DNA of 64,000 nucleotides, taken from Planosporangium mesophilum. GTDB lineage: Bacteria > Actinomycetota > Actinomycetes > Mycobacteriales > Micromonosporaceae. The notes beneath the pieces were generated by a model. The model was not told the origin of the DNA, did not search any database, and saw only the letters and a program-made list of their open reading frames with translations. This document shows positions 32,195 through 40,806 of this stretch, piece by piece. The position numbers and the translations under genes were made by a program. Position 1 is the first letter of the stretch; every line of letters starts with the position of its first letter. Where the stretch lies: positions 62,001 through 126,000 of the forward strand of contig NZ_BOON01000018.1 of assembly GCF_016863255.1 (NCBI RefSeq), written 5' to 3'.

Positions 32195-33289
32195 GTGATC
32201 CGATGGCGGCGTGGCACCGTGACCGGGCTGCGTCGACGCTGGCGGGGGGCGGTCGAGCTCGACGTGGCGGTGGAGCCGCGCCGACCCGGCGACCCGGCGG
32301 GGGTACGGGCACTGGCCTACCCGGTGCTGGTCGGCGAGCCGGAGGTCGGCGACCGCGTCCTGCTCAACCTCAACGCGCTCGCGCTGGGCCTCGGTACCGG
32401 TGGGTACGCCCTGGTCGTCGCGCTGCCCGACCGGCTGCCCGCGGACGCCGACCGGCCCGGGCACGTCGTGAAGGCCCGCTACACGCCGCTGCAGGCGGTC
32501 GTACTGGCCGCGGACGAGGACGACTCGCCGCACCGCGCCGTCCTCGCGTCGGCGGACTCGGTCGACGGGATGCCGGTGGTGATCGCCGACCTGCACTCCG
32601 CGCTGCCCGCCGTGATCGCCGGCGTGCACGCCGACCGGCCGGACGCGCGCATCGGGTACGTCATGACCGACGGCGGCGCGCTGCCCGCCTGGTTCTCCCG
32701 CACCCTGGACGCCCTCGCCGACCGGCTCGCCGGCGTGGTCACGGCCGGGCAGGCCTTCGGCGGCGATCTGGAGGCGAGCAACGTGCACACCGGCCTGCTC
32801 GCGGCCCGCCACGTCCTGCGCGCCGACGTCGCGGTCGTCGCGCAGGGCCCGGGCAACCTCGGTACCGGCACCCCCTGGGGCTTCTCCGGCGTCGCCGTGG
32901 GCGAGGCGGTCAACGCCGTGGCCGCGCTGTCGGGCCGGCCGGTCGGATCGCTGCGGATCTCCGCCGCGGACCCTCGCGCCCGCCACTACGGGGTGTCGCA
33001 CCACAGCCTGACCGCGTACGGCCGGGTCGCCCTGGCACCGGCCGACCTGGTGGTACCGGCCGGCGTCGACCCCGCCCTCGGCGTCGACACGGCCCTCGAA
33101 CCGCTGCGGCACCGCCATCGGGTGGTGACGGTGCCGCTGGACGGGCTCGACGATGCGCTGCGGGCCCTGCCGGTGAAGCTGTCGACGATGGGCCGCGACC
33201 TGGACGCCGACCACACGTACTTCCTCGCCGCCGCCGCGGCCGGTCGGCACGCCGCGTCGCTGCTCCGAGCGGCCGGGCCCAGTACCTGA
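32195..33289 (+). CDS. DUF3866 family protein
   Basis: 364 aa, soluble. The N-terminal RRGTVTGLRRRWRGAVELDV and later VMTDGGALPAWFSRTL, GQAFGGDLEASNVHTGLLAA and GPGNLGTGTPWGFSGV are features of DUF3866, conserved in actinobacteria and some Firmicutes. No catalytic assignment exists that I know of. The GTG at 32195 has TAGCGT (32183-32188) 6 nt upstream, so it is probably leaderless. It is divergent from pafB, a conserved neighbourhood. Confidence 0.82.
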   Translation: MIRWRRGTVTGLRRRWRGAVELDVAVEPRRPGDPAGVRALAYPVLVGEPEVGDRVLLNLNALALGLGTGGYALVVALPDRLPADADRPGHVVKARYTPLQAVVLAADEDDSPHRAVLASADSVDGMPVVIADLHSALPAVIAGVHADRPDARIGYVMTDGGALPAWFSRTLDALADRLAGVVTAGQAFGGDLEASNVHTGLLAARHVLRADVAVVAQGPGNLGTGTPWGFSGVAVGEAVNAVAALSGRPVGSLRISAADPRARHYGVSHHSLTAYGRVALAPADLVVPAGVDPALGVDTALEPLRHRHRVVTVPLDGLDDALRALPVKLSTMGRDLDADHTYFLAAAAAGRHAASLLRAAGPST

Positions 33290-33413
33290 ACCGACCGGCC
33301 AGCTGCGGTGGCCGCACCGACATGCGGGCGAGCGCGGACGCGGCGACCTGTGACCGGGTGACACCGCTTGACCTGGTGACACGGCTGCTGGTGTGCCGCG
33401 CCGCCGTCGCGCG

Positions 33414-34649
33414 CTACTTGGGCGCCACCGTCTCCCGGCGCGCCGGGTCACGGTACGCGCGGCCGGCGACGGTCAGGAACGCGAGCCCCCCACCGACCGC
33501 CGACACCGTCATCGCCAGCGCCATCGGGGTCGCGCTGCCCGCACCGGCCAGGCCGACCAGCGGCGCGATGATCGCGCCGCACAGCGACTGCCCGGCACCC
33601 AGCAGGGCCGAGGCCGCACCGGCCCGCTCGGGGTGGAGGTCGAGCGCCAGCGCGGTGGTGTTGGGGAACACCAGGCCGAAGACGGACATGAACACGAACA
33701 GCGGTACCGCCGCGGCAGCCAGCTGGTGCCAGCGCGTCACCAGCAGGAACGCGACCGCGGCGCCGACCAGGACGGCCAACCCGATCGCGAGCAGGCGGCG
33801 GGGCGGCACCCGGCGCACCAGCCGGCCGTTGAGCTGGCCGACGAACACGAACCCGAGCGCGTTCAGCCCGAACAACAGGCCGTAGAGCTGCGGTGAGGCG
33901 CCGTAGACCCGCTGTAGCGCGTACGACGAGCCGGCGATGTACGCGAACAGCCCGGCGCCGCCCAGGCCCAGCGCGAGCACGTACCCGACGTACCCGCGGT
34001 CGCGCAGCAGCGCCCGCATGCCGCGCAGCGTCTGCGCCAGCCCACCGGCGTACCGGCGCTCCGGCGGCAGCGTCTCCGGCAGCCCGACGACGGCGGCGGC
34101 GAGGACCAGCGCGCCGATCGCGGCGAGGATGACGAAGATCCCCCGCCAGCCCGTGACCCGCAGGGCCAGTCCGCCCAGGCTCGGCGCGACGACCGGCGCG
34201 ACACCGAAGATCAGCATGAGGCGTGAGAAGTACGCCGCCGCGGCGGCGCCGCTGTACAGGTCGCGTACCACGGCGCGGACGATCACGAGGGCCGCGCCGC
34301 CGGCCACGCCCTGGCCCAGCCGGGCCGCGGTCAGCGCGCCGACCGACGGGGCCACGGCGCACAGCAGCGAGGTCACCGCGTACAGGCCGAGGCCGGCCAG
34401 GACCGGGCGGCGCCGGCCCCACCGGTCGCTCAGCGGGCCGATCAGGAGCTGGCCGACCGCCAGCCCGACCAGGCAGGCGGTGAGGGTGAGCTGGACCCCG
34501 GACGGACCGGCGTGGAACTCGTCTCCGATGTGGGGCAACGCCGGCAGGTACATGTCCATCGAGAACGGCCCGATGCCGGTCACGGTCCCGAGGAGGACCA
34601 GCAGCACCCCCGGCCGCCGTACCCGCGTCTGCGTCGTCTCCGTCGTCAT
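33414..34649 (-). CDS. MFS multidrug efflux transporter (Bcr/CflA type)
   Basis: 411 aa with about 12 hydrophobic segments. The N-terminal LLVLLGTVTGIGPFSMDMYLPALP and GLAVGQLLIGPLSDRWGRRRPVL (motif A) are typical of the Bcr/CflA drug:H+ antiporter branch. Exports hydrophobic drugs; substrate unknown. The ATG at 34649 lies 15 nt after the stop of the upstream 266-aa gene, so the two are probably one operon. Confidence 0.9.
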   Translation of the reverse strand: MTTETTQTRVRRPGVLLVLLGTVTGIGPFSMDMYLPALPHIGDEFHAGPSGVQLTLTACLVGLAVGQLLIGPLSDRWGRRRPVLAGLGLYAVTSLLCAVAPSVGALTAARLGQGVAGGAALVIVRAVVRDLYSGAAAAAYFSRLMLIFGVAPVVAPSLGGLALRVTGWRGIFVILAAIGALVLAAAVVGLPETLPPERRYAGGLAQTLRGMRALLRDRGYVGYVLALGLGGAGLFAYIAGSSYALQRVYGASPQLYGLLFGLNALGFVFVGQLNGRLVRRVPPRRLLAIGLAVLVGAAVAFLLVTRWHQLAAAAVPLFVFMSVFGLVFPNTTALALDLHPERAGAASALLGAGQSLCGAIIAPLVGLAGAGSATPMALAMTVSAVGGGLAFLTVAGRAYRDPARRETVAPK

Positions 34650-34664
34650 GGGGCCCGGGCCCGC

Positions 34665-35465
34665 TCAGGCCTTGCCGAGGGCGGCCAGCGCGAGCGCCCG
34701 CAGCGCCCCGCTGTGGTCGCCGCGCGGGTCGGCCGGCCGGACCAGGTAGACCAGCACCAGGCTGCGCCCCCGCCGGGCCAGCAACGTCTGCGCCCCGTCG
34801 CTGGTCGCCGCGTCCCCGACGCCCGTGACCGGTTTCGCCGCGACCTGTCCGGCGCCGGTACCGGCGTACATCCGCTCGGCCTGTGCGGTGTTGGGGAACG
34901 TCATCGTCATGACGTACACCTGGTCGCCGCCGGCGCCCGAGAACGGGCACAGCTGGACGGTGGCATCCAGCCCCTGCCCGCGTGCCGCCTGGGCGTAGAC
35001 CCGGACGGCCGCCGCGGCGTCACCGCCGGCCGCGGTCACCGGGAAGCCGGCCGCCTTCGACGCCTGCGCCGCGGTGACGGCGCCGTGACAGCCGTCGGTG
35101 GTAGGCGCCGGGCCCGGCGTCAGCACCGCCACCGGGTCGGGCGGCTCCGCGGCCGCGCTGAAGGCCGGGCGTGCCGTGGCGTCGCCGGGCGCGCCCGCCT
35201 CGCAGGAGACGAAGCCGACCAGCGCGAGCAGCGCGAGGGCCCCGCCGCCGAGACCGAGGCGGACCCGCTGGGAGCGGGTGGCGGTCAGCGCCCGGGCCCG
35301 CGCGAGCACCCGGTCGACCGGATCGGCAGCCTCGTTCGCCACCCGCGACTCGGCCACCGCAGGCGGCACCGGAGGTGGCTGCGACGCCTGCGGGGACACG
35401 GAGGACGCGTGCGCGGACGCCGGCGGCGCGGGCGTCAGCTCGGCGGCTGGTTCGTCGGGTGCCAT
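34665..35465 (-). CDS. single-pass membrane protein, unknown function
   Basis: 266 aa. A Pro/Ala-rich cytoplasmic N-terminus of about 65 residues, then one membrane helix (LGLGGGALALLALVGFVSC, about 69-87) and an extracytoplasmic domain of about 175 residues with two Cys (DGCHGAV and LCPFSG) that may form a disulfide. LVGFVSC is lipobox-like but internal, so lipidation is doubtful. The domain resembles surface sensor or sterol-type lipoprotein domains of actinomycetes, but I do not recognise it. It lies between pafA (24 nt upstream) and the MFS gene (15 nt downstream); TAGGCT stands 10 nt before the ATG. Confidence 0.65.
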   Translation of the reverse strand: MAPDEPAAELTPAPPASAHASSVSPQASQPPPVPPAVAESRVANEAADPVDRVLARARALTATRSQRVRLGLGGGALALLALVGFVSCEAGAPGDATARPAFSAAAEPPDPVAVLTPGPAPTTDGCHGAVTAAQASKAAGFPVTAAGGDAAAAVRVYAQAARGQGLDATVQLCPFSGAGGDQVYVMTMTFPNTAQAERMYAGTGAGQVAAKPVTGVGDAATSDGAQTLLARRGRSLVLVYLVRPADPRGDHSGALRALALAALGKA

Positions 35466-35489
35466 CGCGCCGCCGAGCCTACCGGCCGG

Positions 35490-36848
35490 TCACATGCTGG
35501 CGATCAGGCGGTCGACCCGTTCGTCGTAGGCCCGGAACGGGTCCTTGCAGAGCACCGTTCGTTGTGCCTGGTCATTGAGCTTGAGGTGTACCCAGTCGAC
35601 GGTGAAGTCGCGGCGCCGCTCCTGCGCGTGCCGGATGAACTCACCGCGCAGCCTGGCCCGCGTGGTCTGCGGCGGGGTCTCCTTGGCCTGGAAGATCTCC
35701 ACGTCCGTAGCCACCCGGTCGACCGCACCCCGCTTCTCCAACAGGGCGTACAGCCCACGACCGCGACGCAGGTCGTGGTACGCGAGGTCCATCTGGGCCA
35801 CCCGGGGGTGCGACAGCGGCAGGTCGTGCTTGCGCTGGTACCCCTCGATCATCCGCAGCTTGGTCACCCAGTCGATCTCGCGGTCCACGCCGGACAGGTC
35901 ACCGCTCTCGACCGCCTGCAGCACCCGGCCCCACAGGTCCACCACCCGCTTGGTGGCGGCGTCCGAGCCGCGCCGCTCGACGAACTCGGTCGCCCGCGCG
36001 AAGTACTCCTGCTGGATGTCGAGCGCGCTGCACTCCTTGCCGTTGGCGAGCCGTACCTTGCGCCGCCCGGTGATGTCGTGGCTGACCTCCCGGATAGCCC
36101 GGATCGGGTTCTCCAGGGTGAGGTCGCGTACCGGCACGCCGGCCTCGATCATCCGCAGCACGATGTCGGCGCTGCCCACCTTGAGCAGCGTCGTCACCTC
36201 GTTCATGTTCGAGTCACCCACGATGACGTGCAGCCGCCGGTACCGCTCGGCGTCCGCGTGCGGCTCGTCCCGGGTGTTGATGATCGGCCGGCTCCGGGTG
36301 GTCGCCGACGAGACGCCCTCCCAGATGTGCTCGGCGCGTTGGGACAGGCAGTACACGGCTCCCCGCGGCGTCTGCAGCACCTTGCCGGCGCCGCAGATGA
36401 GCTGACGGGTGACCAGGAAGGGAATCAGTACGTCGGCCAGCCGCCCGAACTCCCCGTGCCGGCTGACGAGAAAGTTCTCGTGGCAGCCGTACGAGTTGCC
36501 GGCCGAGTCGGTGTTGTTCTTGAAGAGGTAGATCTCCCCCGCGATGCCCTCGTCGTGCAGGCGCTTCTCCGCGTCGACGAGCAGCCCCTCGAGGATGCGC
36601 TCGCCGGCACGGTCGTGCATGACAAGGTCGGGAACTGAGTCGCACTCCGGAGTCGCGTACTCCGGATGCGAGCCGACGTCCAGGTAAAGCCGCGCGCCGT
36701 TGCGCAGGAACACGTTGCTGGAACGTCCCCACGACACGACCCGACGGAAAAGGTAACGCGCCACCTCGTCCGGGGACAGCCGCCGCTGCCCGCGGTAGGT
36801 ACAGGTGACCCCGTACTCGGTCTCCAGTCCGAAGATGCGCCGGTCCAT
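35490..36848 (-). CDS. pafA: Pup-protein ligase PafA
   Basis: 452 aa, full length. Forms the isopeptide bond between the C-terminal Glu of Pup and substrate lysines, using [12 protein letters not shown] carries the metal-binding Glu (E9, E11), [13 protein letters not shown] has the catalytic base Asp57, and [23 protein letters not shown] and [10 protein letters not shown] are carboxylate-amine ligase blocks. It lacks the insertion that marks Dop. TAATGT (36855-36860) is 6 nt before the ATG with no ribosome site, so it is probably leaderless. It is separated from prcA by the sugar module. Confidence 0.96.
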   Translation of the reverse strand: MDRRIFGLETEYGVTCTYRGQRRLSPDEVARYLFRRVVSWGRSSNVFLRNGARLYLDVGSHPEYATPECDSVPDLVMHDRAGERILEGLLVDAEKRLHDEGIAGEIYLFKNNTDSAGNSYGCHENFLVSRHGEFGRLADVLIPFLVTRQLICGAGKVLQTPRGAVYCLSQRAEHIWEGVSSATTRSRPIINTRDEPHADAERYRRLHVIVGDSNMNEVTTLLKVGSADIVLRMIEAGVPVRDLTLENPIRAIREVSHDITGRRKVRLANGKECSALDIQQEYFARATEFVERRGSDAATKRVVDLWGRVLQAVESGDLSGVDREIDWVTKLRMIEGYQRKHDLPLSHPRVAQMDLAYHDLRRGRGLYALLEKRGAVDRVATDVEIFQAKETPPQTTRARLRGEFIRHAQERRRDFTVDWVHLKLNDQAQRTVLCKDPFRAYDERVDRLIASM

Positions 36849-37107
36849 GGAAAGACATTAGCCGCCGAGGGCGCGTTCATGCCGTAGCGAGGCGGGTCGG
36901 ATCAAGGCCGATTTTTCTCATCTCGTCGCCGGCGGGTTGCGACGCGGCGTCCGGGACGCGTGTCGGCTTTGCTACCGTCGCGGAGAGCGTGATCCGATAG
37001 ACTCCCGGCCTCGTGGGGATCCTCGTGACCGGCTGTGCCGGCGACGCCGGTTCCGCCGCCGTCACCGGCGGCGCCGGGATCATCGGCTGGAAAGCACGAG
37101 CCGGACG

Positions 37108-37962
37108 GTGACGCGCTGGTTGGTGACCGGTGCGGCGGGCATGCTCGGCCGGGACGTCGTCGAGGTGCTCGGCCGCCACGGCCTGCCCGTCACCGCCCTC
37201 ACCCACGCCGACCTGGACCTGTGCGACGCGGCGGCGGTCGCAGCCGCGGTACCCGGTCACGACGTCGTGGTCAACGCGGCCGCCTGGACGGACGTGGACG
37301 GCGCCGAGACCGCGTACGAGCGGGCGCTCGCCGTCAACGGCACCGCGGTCGGCGTCCTCGCCGCGGCCAGCCGGGCCGCCGGCGCGCGGCTGCTGCACCT
37401 GTCCACCGACTACGTCTTCCGCGGTGACGCGGTCCGGCCGTACCCCGAGGACGCCCCGGCCGATCCGGTCAACGCGTACGGGCGGAGCAAGCTCGCCGGC
37501 GAGCAGGCTGCGCTGGCCGAGGGCGCCCTGGTCGTGCGCACCGGGTGGATGTACGGCGCGCACGGGACCAACTTCGTGGCCACGATGCTTCGCCTGGCCG
37601 CCGACCGCGACCACGTCGACGTGGTCAACGATCAGTGGGGCCAGCCGACCTGGTCGTACGCCCTCGCCGAGCGCCTGGTGGAGATCGGCTCGGCCGACGA
37701 CGTACCGGCCGGGGTCTACCACGGCACCGCGGCCGGCGAGACCACCTGGTACGAGCTGGCGCGCGCCGTCTTCGCCGGGGCCGGGCTGGATCCCGCCCGG
37801 GTCCGCCCGACGACGAGCGAGAAGTTCGTACGCCGGGCGCGCCGGCCGGCGTACAGCGTGCTCGGGCACGACCGCTGGGCGGTCGCCGGCCTGCCGCCGC
37901 TGCCGCACTGGCGGGACATGCTCGAGGTCGCCCTGCCACACCTGCTCGCCGCCCGCCGCTGA
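37108..37962 (+). CDS. rfbD: dTDP-4-dehydrorhamnose reductase
   Basis: 284 aa short-chain dehydrogenase making dTDP-L-rhamnose from dTDP-4-keto-L-rhamnose. NAD(P) motif TGAAGMLGRDV near the N-terminus, NAAAWTDVDGAE, the catalytic YxxxK in NAYGRSKLAGE, and VVRTGWMYG are standard. The GTG at 37108 is the start that begins directly with RWLVTGAAG; an open frame extends upstream to 36937 but is not family-like. rfbA, rfbB and rfbC are not nearby. Its stop codon lies in a 10-bp triplication. It heads the plus-strand sugar module. Confidence 0.9.
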   Translation: MTRWLVTGAAGMLGRDVVEVLGRHGLPVTALTHADLDLCDAAAVAAAVPGHDVVVNAAAWTDVDGAETAYERALAVNGTAVGVLAAASRAAGARLLHLSTDYVFRGDAVRPYPEDAPADPVNAYGRSKLAGEQAALAEGALVVRTGWMYGAHGTNFVATMLRLAADRDHVDVVNDQWGQPTWSYALAERLVEIGSADDVPAGVYHGTAAGETTWYELARAVFAGAGLDPARVRPTTSEKFVRRARRPAYSVLGHDRWAVAGLPPLPHWRDMLEVALPHLLAARR

Positions 37963-37986
37963 CCGCCGCTGACCGCCGCTGACCGC
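37957..37986. repeat. 10-bp triplication across the rfbD stop codon
   Basis: CGCTGACCGC occurs three times head to tail; the first unit contains the rfbD TGA. Confidence 0.85.
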
Positions 37987-37998
37987 GGGCCCGGCCGC

Positions 37999-38373
37999 TC
38001 AGGCCTTCCGGTCGACCTCGGGGTGGCCCAGCGCCGCGTGCACCAGGTCCAGCGCCTGGGCCGGGCTCAGGCCCAGGTGCCGGGTCTGTTCGGCGTACCG
38101 GGCCGCGAGCCGCTCGGCCTCGGCGGGCACGCCGCTGGCCCGGTGGGTGACGAACGTGCCGTGCCGGCCCCGGGTCTGGACCAGCCCGGCCGCCTCCAGT
38201 TCGCGGTAGGCCCTGGCCACGGTGTTGACCGCGAGACCGAGATCACCGGCGAGCTGACGGACCGTGGGCAGCCGGGTACCCGCCGCCAGCTGGCCCTCCC
38301 CGGCAAGCGCCGCGATGCGGGCGCGCACCTGCTCGTACGGAGGAACCGGCGACGCCGGATCGACCTCGATCAT
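37999..38373 (-). CDS. GntR family regulator, short YtrA-like type
   Basis: 124 aa. N-terminal winged HTH of the GntR family (PVPPYEQVRARIAAL, GTRLPTVRQLAGDLGLAVNT, VARAYRELEAAGLV, GRHGTFV) and a short helical C-terminus without an effector domain, as in YtrA regulators. These usually control adjacent transport or envelope genes. The second of two ATGs (38373) has better spacing from GGGGGAGG; the first is at 38376. The AT-rich gap upstream carries an inverted repeat and faces the glycosyltransferase genes. Confidence 0.87.
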   Translation of the reverse strand: MIEVDPASPVPPYEQVRARIAALAGEGQLAAGTRLPTVRQLAGDLGLAVNTVARAYRELEAAGLVQTRGRHGTFVTHRASGVPAEAERLAARYAEQTRHLGLSPAQALDLVHAALGHPEVDRKA

Positions 38374-38422
38374 CATCGGCCTCCCCCTCCCGCGCGGCAA
38401 CCGGTCCGGCCGCCCGTGATTT

Positions 38423-38454
38423 GTGTTAACGCTTGTCTTAATGTAGCAATACAC
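38423..38454. promoter_or_regulatory. AT-rich inverted site between gntR and glycosyltransferase genes
   Basis: GTGTTAAC (38423-38430) and CAATACAC (38447-38454) flank an AT-rich core with TTAATGTAG. The outer GTGT/ACAC arms are symmetrical. It is the only AT-rich tract in this gap, so it is the likely promoter and GntR operator region. Confidence 0.4.
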
Positions 38455-38496
38455 GTTGTCGGTGTCGTGGATACCGCTACCCTGGCCGTGCGCCGG

Positions 38497-38562
38497 GCAC
38501 GGACGACCGACGGACCACGCACGGATCGCCGACGGACGGCGCACGGATGACCGACGGGAGGC
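38497..38562. repeat. 22-bp tandem repeat x3 upstream of glycosyltransferase gene
   Basis: Three consecutive 22-nt units beginning GCACGGA (38497, 38519, 38541) share GCACGGA-N4-CGACGG. The last unit overlaps the ribosome site and contains an alternative ATG (38547). Confidence 0.8.
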
Positions 38563-38567
38563 CGAGG

Positions 38568-39602
38568 ATGACCGCGGACCGGGAGGCGGTTCTGCCACGG
38601 GTGAGCGCCGTCGTCCTCGCCTGGAAGGCCGAGCCGTGGCTGCGCCGCTGCGTGGAGGCCCTGCTCGCCTCCGAGAAGGTGGCCTGCGACGTGGTGCTGG
38701 TCGACAACGGGTGTACCACCGACGACGTCGAGGTCCTCGAGCGGCTGCCCGGCGTGAGCGTGGTGCGCCCCGGGGAGAACCTGGGCTTCGCGGGCGGCTG
38801 CAACGCCGGCGCCTCGGTCGCGACGGGCGAGTACCTCGCGCTGGTCAACGGCGATGCGGTCGTCGAGCCGACCACCCTGGCCCGGCTGGCCGCCGAGGCC
38901 GCCCGCCCGGAGATCGGCATCGCGGGCGGCAGTGTCCGGCTGCCCGACGACCCCCGGCTCATCAACTCCGCCGGCAACCCGGTCCACATCCTCGGCCTGA
39001 CCTGGGCCGGACGGATGGGCGAGCCGGAGGAGGGCACCGAACCGGTCGACGTCGCCGTCGCCAGCGGCGCCTGCCTGCTGATGCGGCGGGCGCTGTGGGA
39101 GGAGCTCGGCGGCTTCGACCCGGAGTACTTCGCCTACCACGAGGACACCGAGCTGTCGATGCGGGTGTGGCGGCGCGGCCGGCGGGTGGTGTACGTCCCC
39201 GACGCGGTGGCGGTGCACCGGTACGAGTTCTCCCGCAACGAGTTCAAGTTCTACCTCATCGAGCGCAACCGGCTGATGTTCCTGGCCACGCTGTGGGGCT
39301 GGCGTGCCCTGCTGCTGCTCGCGCCCGCCCTGCTCGGCCTGGAGCTCGCCATGGTGGCCCTGGCGGCCAGGCAGGGGTGGCTGGGGGCCAAGCTGCGGAG
39401 CTGGCGGTGGCTGCTCGGGCGCGCCGGCCACATCCGGCGCCGCCGGCGGCTGCTGCAGGGCGAGCGTACGCTCACCGACCGGCAGTGGATGGGCCTGCTG
39501 ACCGACCAGGTGTCCACCAGCGCGATCGACCTGCCGGCCGTGGTCGGACCGCTGAACGCGGTCATGCGCGCGTACTGGCGGCTCGTGCGTCCGCTGGTGT
39601 GA
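38568..39602 (+). CDS. family 2 glycosyltransferase, rhamnosyltransferase-like
   Basis: 344 aa. GT-A fold: VSAVVLAWKAEPWLRRCVEALL, VLVDNGC, NLGFAGGCNAG, the donor site LALVNGDAVVEP, and GGFDPEYFAYHEDTELSMR with the catalytic acidic residues. A hydrophobic segment (LLLLAPALLGLELAMVALAA, about 250-270) suggests membrane association. ATG 38568 follows GGGAGGCCGAGG and is preferred over ATG 38547. Its association with rfbD suggests a rhamnosyl or related transfer in cell-wall polysaccharide synthesis. First of three plus-strand genes likely cotranscribed. Confidence 0.85.
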   Translation: MTADREAVLPRVSAVVLAWKAEPWLRRCVEALLASEKVACDVVLVDNGCTTDDVEVLERLPGVSVVRPGENLGFAGGCNAGASVATGEYLALVNGDAVVEPTTLARLAAEAARPEIGIAGGSVRLPDDPRLINSAGNPVHILGLTWAGRMGEPEEGTEPVDVAVASGACLLMRRALWEELGGFDPEYFAYHEDTELSMRVWRRGRRVVYVPDAVAVHRYEFSRNEFKFYLIERNRLMFLATLWGWRALLLLAPALLGLELAMVALAARQGWLGAKLRSWRWLLGRAGHIRRRRRLLQGERTLTDRQWMGLLTDQVSTSAIDLPAVVGPLNAVMRAYWRLVRPLV

Positions 39603-39646
39603 CCACCGGCCTATCATGAGCCGGCGTACGGCTGAGGGGTGAGCGT

Positions 39647-40336
39647 GTGATCCGGAGCAATGCGGACGTGTGGGTCGTCATCCCCGTGTACAACGAGGAG
39701 AAGGTGATCGCCGGCGTCGTGGAGCAGGTGCTCACGACGTTCCCCAACGTCGTGTGCGTCGACGACGGCAGCACCGACGCCTCCGCGCAGGAGATCCTCG
39801 GTACCCGGGCCCACCTGGTCCGCCACCCGATCAACATGGGGCAGGGCGCGGCGCTGCAGACCGGGGTGAGCTACGCGCTCGCCCGTACCGGCGGCCGGTA
39901 CTTCGTCACCTTCGACGCCGACGGGCAGCACCGCGTCGAGGACGTCGTCGGGATGCTGGAGCTGGCCCGGTCGGGCGAGGCCGACGTCGTGCTCGGCTCC
40001 CGCTTCCTCCAGAACGCGGCGTCCGTCCCGTGGATCAAGCGGGTGGTGCTGCGCACCGTCGTCGCCCTCAGCCCCACCGCGCGCCGCCTGAAGCTCACCG
40101 ACGCGCACAACGGGCTGCGGGTGTTCGGCCGCGGGGCGGCCGAGCGGCTGCGCATCACGCACAACGGAATGGCCCACGCCTCCGAGATCGCCTCGGTCCT
40201 CGCCCGCTCCGACTGGCGCGTCGTGGAGTACCCGGTGACGATCCTCTACACCGACTACTCACGGGCCAAGGGCCAGTCCCTGATCAACGGCGTCAACATC
40301 CTGTTCGACGTCTCGATGTCACGGCGCGGGAAGTGA
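39647..40336 (+). CDS. family 2 glycosyltransferase, polyprenyl-phosphate (DPM1-like) type
   Basis: 229 aa without membrane helices. VWVVIPVYNEEKVIAGVV, CVDDGSTDAS, GQGAALQTGVSYAL, FDADGQH (DxD) and VVLGSRF are the hallmarks of dolichyl/polyprenyl-phosphate sugar transferases; these make lipid-linked sugar donors. GTG start with GAGGGGTGAGC upstream. TATCAT at 39612 might be an internal promoter. The DUF2304 gene follows 4 nt after the stop, the usual partner of this type of transferase. Confidence 0.88.
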   Translation: MIRSNADVWVVIPVYNEEKVIAGVVEQVLTTFPNVVCVDDGSTDASAQEILGTRAHLVRHPINMGQGAALQTGVSYALARTGGRYFVTFDADGQHRVEDVVGMLELARSGEADVVLGSRFLQNAASVPWIKRVVLRTVVALSPTARRLKLTDAHNGLRVFGRGAAERLRITHNGMAHASEIASVLARSDWRVVEYPVTILYTDYSRAKGQSLINGVNILFDVSMSRRGK

Positions 40337-40340
40337 CGAC

Positions 40341-40736
40341 ATGAAGCTCATGATCTTTCAGGCCGTCCTGCTGACGGCGGTCGTCGGCTTCCTCATCATG
40401 TTCGTACGGGGCCAGCACGGGGTACGCATGCAGGCCGGCAAGCGCCTGGCGTTCATCGCGTTCCTTCTGCTCAACGCCGTCGCGGTGGTGTACCCCGAGG
40501 CCACCACCTGGGTGGCACACCTCTTCGGCGTCGGCCGCGGCGCGGACCTGCTGCTGTACGCGTTGATCGTGACGTTCGTGTTCGCGGTCATCAACTTCTA
40601 CCTGCGGCTACGCGAGAGCGAGCAGCGGGTCACCGAGCTGGCGCGGGCGGTCGCGATCCGCGACGCCGAGGTACTCAACCGCGACCGCGGGCTGCTGCCG
40701 CCGCGCCCGCCGGTCGCGGCGGACCCGCCGGCCTGA
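40341..40736 (+). CDS. DUF2304 family membrane protein
   Basis: 131 aa. Three hydrophobic segments (IFQAVLLTAVVGFLIMFV; LAFIAFLLLNAVAVVYP; LLLYALIVTFVFAVINFYLRL) followed by a coiled coil (ESEQRVTELARAVAIRDAE) and Pro-rich tail. DUF2304 proteins sit beside DPM1-like transferases and are thought to anchor them at the membrane. It begins 4 nt after the glycosyltransferase, so coupling is likely. Confidence 0.88.
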   Translation: MKLMIFQAVLLTAVVGFLIMFVRGQHGVRMQAGKRLAFIAFLLLNAVAVVYPEATTWVAHLFGVGRGADLLLYALIVTFVFAVINFYLRLRESEQRVTELARAVAIRDAEVLNRDRGLLPPRPPVAADPPA

Positions 40737-40747
40737 CCCCTACCGGG

Positions 40748-40775
40748 CCTGACCCGCCGCTCGCGGCGGGTCAGG
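40748..40775. terminator. bidirectional terminator between DUF2304 and prcA
   Basis: CCTGACCCGCCGC pairs with GCGGCGGGTCAGG, up to 13 bp (two-nt loop as written, realistically four or six). It lies between convergent genes, 11 nt after the DUF2304 stop. Confidence 0.75.
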
Positions 40776-40806
40776 CGCCGGGTTGTCCGACTCCGGGGCA
40801 GGCCGG

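Noticed and set aside
37108-40736. Sugar module as a mobile element
   Set aside because: No integrase, transposase, flanking direct repeats or tRNA; base composition matches the neighbours.
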